Origin: Chitinophagales bacterium
GTDB lineage: Bacteria > Bacteroidota > Bacteroidia > Chitinophagales > UBA10324
DNA length: 64,000 nt
Assembly (NCBI GenBank): GCA_025056305.1
Contig: JANWWJ010000043.1
Span: forward strand, 62,001-126,000
Direction: 5' to 3'
Below are positions 8,390-15,179 of this stretch, in pieces. The notes below the pieces were generated by a model, which was given only the letters and a program-made list of their open reading frames with translations, was not told where the DNA came from and did not search any database. Both the position numbers and the translations under genes were made by a program. Positions within the stretch are counted from its first letter, which is position 1. Every line of letters starts with the position of its first letter.

Positions 8390-10378
8390 TTATTCGATGC
8401 GCGGGCATTCCACGCTGCGGCCCTGCGTGTAGGTCAACTGGCTGATTTTGCCAGAAGGATTGCGATGAAATTCCAATGTGGCATCCACAACTTTCAGGAA
8501 AAAACGGCTATCGGTTTCGGCAAACAGCTCGTAACGCGGCTGTCCGGTGGGCTGAAGCCAGAGTTTTCCTTCTTCCCACAAAACCTTCAAATGAAAACCT
8601 TTTTGCAACTCATAGGTACCTAAAAAATCTTTTACTTCTTCGTAAGTAACAGGTCGTTCTTTTCGCTGAAGCACCGCCACCTGGTCGCTTATGCGTCGGC
8701 AACGGTATTGTTGTCCTTGCGTAAACAATAAGGTTCGAAAAACGCCGTCAACATCAGGGACAAACTCGGCTTGCGCATCCACTTCCACAATGAAAAAGCG
8801 ATGGTCGCCGTCGTAATGCAGTGGAAACGGGGCCTGGCCGGTAGCCTGAATGAACAGCGTATCGTTCCGAGCAAAAACCATCAGATTGAAACCCTTTTGC
8901 AGTTCATACGTTCCAACATAAGCCTGAAGTCGATCGGCCTCAATGCTTTTAGCCTGACGTTGTGCGGGCAGCGGCAAGTTCGTGCGTAAGCCTATATCCG
9001 GTAAGCCATAGCACAAAGGGTAACTTTCAACCCGTACAGCATAAATCTCGCCTGAGGAATTTCTTAAAAAGTGGATGCGATTGTTGTAATCGGCAGTGTA
9101 AAAAGTGTCGGGACCTGTTGCAAATATGGGCTTGCGACTGCCTCCTGATGCCTGCATCAACAGGGTGTCGGCACTAATGCTGAAGTAATAGTATTCCGGC
9201 ACAGCTCCAAAATTGCGGACGAGGCGCGTTCCCTTTCGGTTTCGTTCATAAACGCCGGCGTAATCCTTAAGCTGTTCTGATGTAAGCTTTCGGAAGGCAG
9301 GAGGCCTTACTTCAAGCAACCGTAATAAAATACGCTCCAGCAGTTGGGAAGGGGAAGGCGCCGAGCTGTTGCTAAGCATCACCAGCAACAACTTCCGCTC
9401 AGGTACATAAAGCGCATGGCTTAGGTAGCCGGGTAGTGCGCCACCATGTCCTACCACCAAGTAACCGCCTAACGTATCGACCAACCAACCCAGGCCGTAG
9501 TTGACAGCACGGCCATCGTTTAAACGTGCGGGCGACCAGACCTGACGTAAACTCGTGTCAGAAATGATTTTTTCATTGACCAATGCTTGATACCATTTCA
9601 GTATATCGCCGGTTGTTGAGAGGATGTCGCCGGCTCCGTATGTCCAGGACCAGTCAAAATAAGGTCCAGGCACGCTGTTGAGCGAATCAAGGCGCAAATA
9701 ATTATAAGCCCGATGAGGGAATACTTTTTCATGCGTTGCGAATTCGGTTTCATTCATGTGTGCAGGCCCCCACAGATACTGACGCACGAATTGTTGATAT
9801 GACTGCCCACTAACTTTTTGCACGATACGTGCCGCCAACAAAAAGCCCGTGTTGGTGTAACTCCAGTTGGTAGCTGGAGAAAACAGAAGGGCACTGTCGC
9901 CCACCAGGGCGAACAATTCATCAAAGGCCACCGGGTCTCGGAATTTTTCTTCAAAGGCACGCACTTCGGTGTAACTCATCAGCCCTGACGTGTGATTTAG
10001 CAATTGCTCAACCGTAATGCCAGCCAATGCGCCGGATAATTCAGGCAGGTATCGGCTAGCCGAGTCCGCCAGGCTGAGTTGGCCCAATTCAACTAACCGC
10101 AAGATGGCCACCGCAGCAAACTGCTTGCTCATGCTGCCAATAGGAAAGAGCGTATGAAGCCGGTTCGGTACGCCATGCTCCAAATTGGCCAACCCGTAGG
10201 AACGGTGTAGCAGAGGCCTGAAGTTTTCAGCAATCAGCACTACAGCACCAGGACCCTGGGCAGGATAGTTGGCAGCCAGCAAAGAATCCGCCCACTTCAG
10301 TTTTTTCGCCAAGGATTGAGCGCCCGCCGCACTGAACCCACCTGACAACAGGGCAACTGCCCAAATCAAAAGGCGCAT
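8390..10378 (-). CDS. Secreted beta-lactamase-fold serine hydrolase with tandem C-terminal repeats
   Basis: Class C beta-lactamase/DD-peptidase-like hydrolase. The ATG at 10378 begins a signal peptide (RLLIWAVALLSGGFSAAGAQS); the longer ORF start at 10417 is a GTG and adds 13 residues. The catalytic serine motif is SMSKQF (SxxK), the tyrosine motif is YTNTGF, and a GHGGALPGY element stands in for the KTG box. After the roughly 350-residue catalytic domain come three similar C-terminal modules of about 95-105 residues (starting YAGVYERN, YVGTYELQKGF, FLGTYELQKGF), resembling the DUF3471-type domain often appended to these enzymes. The last two are clearly related copies. The substrate is unknown: peptidoglycan, D-amino-acid peptides and esters are all possible. 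Confidence 0.85.
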   Translation of the reverse strand: MRLLIWAVALLSGGFSAAGAQSLAKKLKWADSLLAANYPAQGPGAVVLIAENFRPLLHRSYGLANLEHGVPNRLHTLFPIGSMSKQFAAVAILRLVELGQLSLADSASRYLPELSGALAGITVEQLLNHTSGLMSYTEVRAFEEKFRDPVAFDELFALVGDSALLFSPATNWSYTNTGFLLAARIVQKVSGQSYQQFVRQYLWGPAHMNETEFATHEKVFPHRAYNYLRLDSLNSVPGPYFDWSWTYGAGDILSTTGDILKWYQALVNEKIISDTSLRQVWSPARLNDGRAVNYGLGWLVDTLGGYLVVGHGGALPGYLSHALYVPERKLLLVMLSNSSAPSPSQLLERILLRLLEVRPPAFRKLTSEQLKDYAGVYERNRKGTRLVRNFGAVPEYYYFSISADTLLMQASGGSRKPIFATGPDTFYTADYNNRIHFLRNSSGEIYAVRVESYPLCYGLPDIGLRTNLPLPAQRQAKSIEADRLQAYVGTYELQKGFNLMVFARNDTLFIQATGQAPFPLHYDGDHRFFIVEVDAQAEFVPDVDGVFRTLLFTQGQQYRCRRISDQVAVLQRKERPVTYEEVKDFLGTYELQKGFHLKVLWEEGKLWLQPTGQPRYELFAETDSRFFLKVVDATLEFHRNPSGKISQLTYTQGRSVECPRIE

Positions 10379-10426
10379 TTTATTTATTAAGAAAAATAAT
10401 ATGAATAAAGTGCGCACTTTTACTGA

Positions 10427-11755
10427 TCAGTACCGGTAGTGATCTGGCTTGTACGGGCCTTCCTTAGGTACACCCAAATAAGCTGCCTGTTCGTCCGTTA
10501 ATTCATCGAGTTCTGCACCGATTTTTTGCAAATGCAACCGAGCTACTTTTTCGTCTAAGTGTTTGGGCAAGACGTAAACCTTGTTCTCGTAACGGTCCCG
10601 GTGGTTCCACAGTTCTATCTGTGCCAAGCACTGATTGGTAAATGAAGTGGACATAACAAAAGAGGGATGACCCATGGCCACGCCCAAATTCACCAGCCGC
10701 CCTTCTGCCAGCACAATGATGTCTTTTCCGTCAATGGTGTATTTATCGACCTGAGGCTTGATGGTGACTTTTGTGTGTCCGTAATGCTCATTGAGCCAGG
10801 CCATATCTATTTCTACATCGAAATGGCCTATGTTGCACAGCACGGCTTTGTCTTTCATGAGGCGGAAGTGAGGCTCGGTAATCACATGCTTGCAACCGGT
10901 GGCCGTAACGATGATGTCTGCTTCCTTAACTGCATCGATCATGCGCTTTACCTCATAACCTTCCATGGCGGCCTGCAGCGCACAGATGGGATCAATTTCG
11001 GTGACGATAACACGGCAATGAGCCGATCGCAGCGATTCAGCACTGCCCTTGCCGACGTCGCCATAGCCGGCAACCACAGCTACCTTACCGGCCAGCATCA
11101 GGTCGGTGCCGCGCCGAATGGCATCTACAAGTGACTCACGGCAGCCGTATTTGTTATCGAATTTGGATTTAGTCACTGAGTCATTAACGTTGATGCAGGG
11201 CAGTGGCAGCTCACCCTTTTCCATGCGTTCATACAAACGGCGAACGCCTGTAGTGGTTTCCTCAGTGATGCCGCGGATGCCGTGCACCAATTCGGGAAAT
11301 TGGTCCAGCACCATGTTGGTGAGATCGCCCCCATCGTCTAAAATCATGTTAAGGGGGCGACTGAAATCACCAAAAAACAGTGTTTGCTGAATGCACCAAT
11401 AGTACTCCTCTTCTGTCATTCCTTTCCATGCAAATACCGGAACACCGGCTTTGGCCATGGCCGCAGCAGCATGGTCCTGTGTGGAGAAAATGTTACACGA
11501 ACTCCAACGCACTTCGGCACCCAGCTCAATCAACGTTTCAATGAGCACAGCCGTTTGGATGGTCATGTGCAGACAACCGGCAATCCGGGCCCCCCGAAGG
11601 GGTTTGCGCGGGCCATATTCTTTTCGGATTGCCATGAGTCCCGGCATTTCCGCTTCTGCCAACTCAATTTCTCTTCGCCCCCATTCAGCCAGCGACAGGT
11701 CTTTGACTTTATAAGGCAGCGATAAATCAATGGATTTTTTAATGGTTACAGACAT
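10427..11755 (-). CDS. ahcY: Adenosylhomocysteinase
   Basis: NAD-dependent hydrolase that splits S-adenosylhomocysteine into adenosine and homocysteine, clearing the inhibitor left by methyl transfer. Motifs: [13 protein letters not shown], the [15 protein letters not shown] segment, the [13 protein letters not shown] substrate-binding loop, the Rossmann [16 protein letters not shown], the GHFDVEIDM strand and a C-terminal KPDHYRY with the Lys/Tyr that contact NAD of the neighbouring subunit. The ORF-track start at 11764 is a TTG; the ATG at 11755 (MSVTIKK) is chosen and lies 19 bp after a -7 promoter element. It is divergently transcribed from the bacilliredoxin gene, sharing a promoter region of about 110 bp. 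Confidence 0.97.
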   Translation of the reverse strand: MSVTIKKSIDLSLPYKVKDLSLAEWGRREIELAEAEMPGLMAIRKEYGPRKPLRGARIAGCLHMTIQTAVLIETLIELGAEVRWSSCNIFSTQDHAAAAMAKAGVPVFAWKGMTEEEYYWCIQQTLFFGDFSRPLNMILDDGGDLTNMVLDQFPELVHGIRGITEETTTGVRRLYERMEKGELPLPCINVNDSVTKSKFDNKYGCRESLVDAIRRGTDLMLAGKVAVVAGYGDVGKGSAESLRSAHCRVIVTEIDPICALQAAMEGYEVKRMIDAVKEADIIVTATGCKHVITEPHFRLMKDKAVLCNIGHFDVEIDMAWLNEHYGHTKVTIKPQVDKYTIDGKDIIVLAEGRLVNLGVAMGHPSFVMSTSFTNQCLAQIELWNHRDRYENKVYVLPKHLDEKVARLHLQKIGAELDELTDEQAAYLGVPKEGPYKPDHYRY

Positions 11756-11774
11756 GTATTGCAATCTTTGGCGG

Positions 11775-11782
11775 CAAAGTTA
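11775..11782 (-). promoter_or_regulatory. -7 promoter element of ahcY (TAACTTTG)
   Basis: Exact TAnnTTTG on the minus strand, 19 bp before the ahcY ATG. No convincing -33 element was found. Confidence 0.5.
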
Positions 11783-11837
11783 CAACCTCAAGGCTACGGA
11801 TGCAGTGTGGCTAACTTTACGGCTAAACGTTGTGCTG

Positions 11838-11845
11838 TAATTTTG
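11838..11845 (+). promoter_or_regulatory. -7 promoter element of the bacilliredoxin gene (TAATTTTG)
   Basis: Exact TAnnTTTG, 23 bp before the ATG at 11869, in the divergent ahcY/brx intergenic region. Confidence 0.5.
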
Positions 11846-11868
11846 GCTTTTAAATAAAGACGTTTCAC

Positions 11869-12285
11869 ATGTATCCAGAAGAACTGGTGCTTCCCATGAT
11901 CCGGGAATTAACCAATGAGGGCTTTGAAGAAATCAAAACCGCCGAACAAGCCCGCAAAGTGATCGAACAAAACCAAGGCACCTTATTGGTGGTGATCAAT
12001 TCCGTATGCGGGTGCGCCGCGGGTAGCGCCCGGCCTGCAGTGTTGATGTCGTTGCGGCAAGCAACCAAAAAGCCTGATCGTCTGGTCACCGTTTTTGCCG
12101 GTGTAGATAAAGAAGCCACGCAGGAAGTGCGGCGATTTCTGGCTCCTTATCCGCCCTCCTCACCTGCTATTGCCTTATTCCGAGATAGCGAACTGGTGCA
12201 CATGATAGAACGGCATCAAATAGAAGGCCGGCCAGCAGAAATTTTGGCGCAACACCTGCGGCAGGTGTACGAACACTATTGCTGA
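11869..12285 (+). CDS. BrxA/BrxB-family bacilliredoxin
   Basis: A 138-residue cytoplasmic thiol protein of the YphP/YqiW family. The diagnostic redox motif CGCAAGSARPAV is at residues 46-57, in the usual place, and the length is typical. In Firmicutes these proteins remove bacillithiol from S-bacillithiolated proteins. Many Bacteroidota carry bacillithiol synthesis genes, but none are in this window, so the thiol partner is inferred. It is divergent from ahcY, whose product feeds homocysteine and thus thiol metabolism; the pairing may be functional or accidental. Confidence 0.93.
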   Translation: MYPEELVLPMIRELTNEGFEEIKTAEQARKVIEQNQGTLLVVINSVCGCAAGSARPAVLMSLRQATKKPDRLVTVFAGVDKEATQEVRRFLAPYPPSSPAIALFRDSELVHMIERHQIEGRPAEILAQHLRQVYEHYC

Positions 12286-12971
12286 GCCCAAATCAGTTGC
12301 CCATGCTCTGTAATCATGCGGCAACAGCCGTCAGGTGTTTTAAACTATAGCCAGATAAGATTTTCACGCAACTACTTCTGCCAGATTTGAAGTTGTAGAT
12401 TTCATCGTAATGATTGTAGTGCGTGAGATGACCTTTTGTTTTTCTGCTGCCAATGCGATGGCATCCCATAATCATGTGAGGTAGATGAGCTATAGCTATT
12501 AGACTCCAATCGCTGCTCGCCGGGGCTTGTCTTGGGTTTCGTTCCTGAGCCAGCAGCAAAAAAGCTGTGATGTATGCCCTGCCAATTGCCTTACCACTCG
12601 TGCATTGCGAGCTGCGCGATGGATTTACCCTGTTGACCCACGTGTAGTCCTTGGTTAGCTGCATTTACGGAAGGAATTGTAAAGGGAAGTAAGAATGTTG
12701 TCCTCCGACTGGTTGGGGTTGAGCTGTAAAAAAGAAGATTCGCAACCGGTCATAAAAAGCTTGTTTTTAGACCTCAAATGACTCTCGATTTTCTAGTTAA
12801 ATTGATAAAAAAATTATATTAAAATTACTTTAAAATGTTTTCTAAATCACACCTCGTCTTACCGGCTTGTTTAGCAACTCAATAATGCTTATGAGGCATT
12901 GATTTCATTGGAAAACTTTTGTGTTCCATAGGACCCCTTCCGTTCTACAGGCTACATGCCTGAATGAATAC
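12286..12971. other. Gene-poor intergenic stretch, no supported gene
   Basis: About 690 bp with no recognised gene. The left half contains a 116-codon minus-strand ORF (12314-12664) without recognisable motifs, signal peptide or promoter; it is treated as spurious or a degraded remnant. The right half (about 12780-12860) is very A+T-rich. A short imperfect inverted repeat (TCAAT..ATGC / GGCATTGA) is near 12888-12912. Nothing here matches a tRNA, riboswitch or insertion sequence I can recognise. Confidence 0.5.
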
Positions 12972-13003
12972 TTGAAGCATTATCTTGAAAGTAAATATAT
13001 TTG
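12972..13003 (+). promoter_or_regulatory. Promoter of the Omp28/T9SS protein (TTG-N21-TATATTTG)
   Basis: A -33 TTG at 12972-12974 and an exact -7 TATATTTG at 12996-13003. The -7 element overlaps the TTG codon that the ORF track uses as a start, which argues that translation begins further down at the GTG at 13025. Confidence 0.6.
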
Positions 13004-13024
13004 TCTGAGAAAAAAATCCTTCCC

Positions 13025-14983
13025 GTGAACATAAGACTACTAAGCTCAATTACTTGCCTCATTCTTTCTGTCAATGCGGCAATAGCACAAACAACTTTTC
13101 TGTTTGAAGATTTTGAAGATGGTACCTTGCCCGTAGGTTGGACCAACATCAGCAATGCCACCGATGGAGGATGGAAATTCGGAAACAGCACACAATTGTC
13201 AAGTACCTACTTTCAGATCCCCCCCCACACGCTAATGGCAGCCACCAACGACGATGCTTGCAATTGCAACAAAGCCGACGAGTATCTGATAACACCCCAG
13301 CTCGACCTGAGTGGGGCAACGATTGTTTATCTGACTTTCGACGCCTTCTACATGGCAGGTACTTACCAGAGTAAAAAAGAAGAAGCTCACATTAAAATAA
13401 GCACCAATGGGGGCTCTACGTGGACTACCGTATTCACGCTTCCTGGCTACAATGGCTGGTTTACCTACGATTTAGATCTCAGTGCCTATGCCGGTCAATC
13501 AAATGTGCAAATTGCTTTCAACTACAAAGATGGAAGCGGCTGGCTCTACGGTTGGGCTATAGACAATGTTCATCTGTATGAACCTGTGATTGGTGTCGAT
13601 ATGGTGGTATCGTCGGTGGTGGTAGGCAAAAATGATCCTCGGCCTGTATTCGTGGGCTTTCAACAATATTTAGTAGGTATGCCGTTAACCGTCATGGCCA
13701 TCCTGAACAACAAGGGTACAGTTCCCATCACCTCTTTCGACGTAATGTGGACTGACGGAACCAACACCATCAACGAAACGGTAACGGGAATAAGCATTCC
13801 GCCATTGGGAACCTATACGTACACTTCCTCCACCCCTTACCTCACCCAAACGGGATATCAAACCATCTGGTTATACATTAGCAACATCAACAATGGAAGC
13901 AGTGAGATTTCAACGACGAACAACAGCAAGAGTTATACCGTTTATGGCGTAACGCCCAACCCCGACCGTAAATACCTTGCCGAAGAAGCCACGGGTACAT
14001 GGTGTGGCTGGTGTCCGCGTGGAACTGTTTTTATGGACTACATGACTGAAACTTACCCTGAACAATTCGTAGGTATTGCCGTGCACAATGGCGATCCTAT
14101 GGCCAATGCTACGTATGACAATGGCGTTAGTGAATTCCCCAATTTCGCCGGTTACCCCAGTGTCATCGTAGATCGTTCCTACATTATTGACCCTCAAGAA
14201 TTGGAAAATGATTTTATCAGCAGAGTTGGTAACGATGTACCTGTTAAAGTATCTGTAGAAGGATTTTATAACCCATCGACCAAAAAGCTTGAGGTAAAAG
14301 TGACCGGTGAATTTTTACAAAACCTCAGCGGCAATTTCCGCTTCAACGCAGTGGTGGTGGAGGATAGTGTGAAGGGTTCAACTGCTGGGTATAATCAGGC
14401 AAACTTCTACGCAGGCGGTGGCATGGGGTCCATGGGGGGCTATGAAAATCTGCCCAGTACAGTGCCGGCCAGTATGATGGTGTACAACCATGTCGGCCGT
14501 GCAATTTTAGGCGGCTTCCTGGGCACCCCGAACAGCCTGCCCACGACCATCAATGCGGGTGATACGTACAGCTACGTTTATCAATATTCAGTTCCGTCTT
14601 TTGTCAAAATTGAAAACGTCCATCTTGTGGGCATGATTACGCAGTACATTTCTGACACCGATAATAAGGTGCTTAACTGCAACAAGGGTGGCTGGCAATT
14701 GACGATCGGCGTAGAAGAAAATGAACTGCCCGCTGCCACGATGATGATTTATCCCAATCCGGCTGATGAGCAGGCTATGCTGCGCTTCCGTACCACAGAG
14801 GCTGCTGAGGTCGGCCTTGAAGTGCGGAATCACCTCGGTCAACTCGTCATCACGGAAAAGTTAGGTCGGATTTCGGGGGAACACCTTCTGCCGATAAAAA
14901 CGAACAAGCTTCCTGCCGGTACCTACACGATCACGTTAGTGGTGGACGGAAAAACCTTCAGCGAAAAGCTGTTTGTGCAATAA
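13025..14983 (+). CDS. Secreted Omp28-type thioredoxin-fold protein with T9SS type A sorting domain
   Basis: Predicted secreted protein of about 650 residues. From the GTG at 13025 it reads MNIRLLSSITCLILSVNAAIAQ, a standard signal peptide; the TTG at 13001 used by the ORF track lies inside the promoter. Domains in order: a choice-of-anchor J/MAM-like jelly roll (DFEDGTLPVGWTN ... WAIDNVHLYEP), a CARDB-like Ig module, an Omp28 domain with the redox-type motif GTWCGWCPRG near residue 325, and a C-terminal type A T9SS domain (IYPNPADEQ ... LPAGTYTITL ... EKLFVQ). The CxxC suggests a surface thiol-disulfide function, which is unproven. A strong terminator follows within 20 bp. Confidence 0.88.
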   Translation: MNIRLLSSITCLILSVNAAIAQTTFLFEDFEDGTLPVGWTNISNATDGGWKFGNSTQLSSTYFQIPPHTLMAATNDDACNCNKADEYLITPQLDLSGATIVYLTFDAFYMAGTYQSKKEEAHIKISTNGGSTWTTVFTLPGYNGWFTYDLDLSAYAGQSNVQIAFNYKDGSGWLYGWAIDNVHLYEPVIGVDMVVSSVVVGKNDPRPVFVGFQQYLVGMPLTVMAILNNKGTVPITSFDVMWTDGTNTINETVTGISIPPLGTYTYTSSTPYLTQTGYQTIWLYISNINNGSSEISTTNNSKSYTVYGVTPNPDRKYLAEEATGTWCGWCPRGTVFMDYMTETYPEQFVGIAVHNGDPMANATYDNGVSEFPNFAGYPSVIVDRSYIIDPQELENDFISRVGNDVPVKVSVEGFYNPSTKKLEVKVTGEFLQNLSGNFRFNAVVVEDSVKGSTAGYNQANFYAGGGMGSMGGYENLPSTVPASMMVYNHVGRAILGGFLGTPNSLPTTINAGDTYSYVYQYSVPSFVKIENVHLVGMITQYISDTDNKVLNCNKGGWQLTIGVEENELPAATMMIYPNPADEQAMLRFRTTEAAEVGLEVRNHLGQLVITEKLGRISGEHLLPIKTNKLPAGTYTITLVVDGKTFSEKLFVQ

Positions 14984-14996
14984 TCAAAAAAAAGTT

Positions 14997-15033
14997 AAAA
15001 CGAGGGGGCGCCTTGCAGGCGCCCCCTCGTTTT
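14997..15033 (+). terminator. Strong intrinsic terminator after the Omp28/T9SS gene
   Basis: Perfect 12-bp GC-rich stem (CGAGGGGGCGCC / GGCGCCCCCTCG) around a 5-nt loop, flanked by AAAA and TTTT so it could act on either strand. It lies 14 bp after the stop codon at 14983. Confidence 0.92.
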
Positions 15034-15096
15034 CCACCAACTATTAACAAAGTTCAATCATCGCCGTTTCTTTAGGATGGTTGCAGTTGGCCTTTT

Positions 15097-15104
15097 TATT
15101 TTTG
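15097..15104 (+). promoter_or_regulatory. Possible -7 promoter element for carB (TATTTTTG)
   Basis: Exact TAnnTTTG located between two terminators. Transcription from it would give a leader of about 70 nt containing the hairpin at 15131-15156. No good -33 TTG at the usual spacing. Confidence 0.4.
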
Positions 15105-15130
15105 TGCTTTAATGCAAACGCTTTGGGTCC

Positions 15131-15162
15131 AGGCTTTCTGTGCTTACAGAAAGCCTTTTTTC
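15131..15162 (+). terminator. Terminator-like hairpin in the carB leader, possible attenuator
   Basis: Perfect 11-bp stem (AGGCTTTCTGT / ACAGAAAGCCT), 4-nt loop, then a run of six T. It ends about 20 bp before the carB ATG and comes after an already strong terminator for the upstream gene. Short GCTTT copies upstream (15120, 15133) could pair with the AAAGC of the 3' arm in an alternative fold. Either a second terminator or a carB attenuator. Confidence 0.75.
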
Positions 15163-15179
15163 TTCAATAATCATTAATT

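Noticed and set aside
12314-12664. 116-codon minus-strand ORF
   Set aside because: No recognised motif, no signal peptide, no promoter or coupling to a neighbour; kept only as part of the described gap. A transposase remnant was considered but nothing in it supports that.
13001-13024. TTG start for the Omp28/T9SS protein
   Set aside because: Overlaps an exact TATATTTG -7 box; the GTG at 13025 gives a normal signal peptide.
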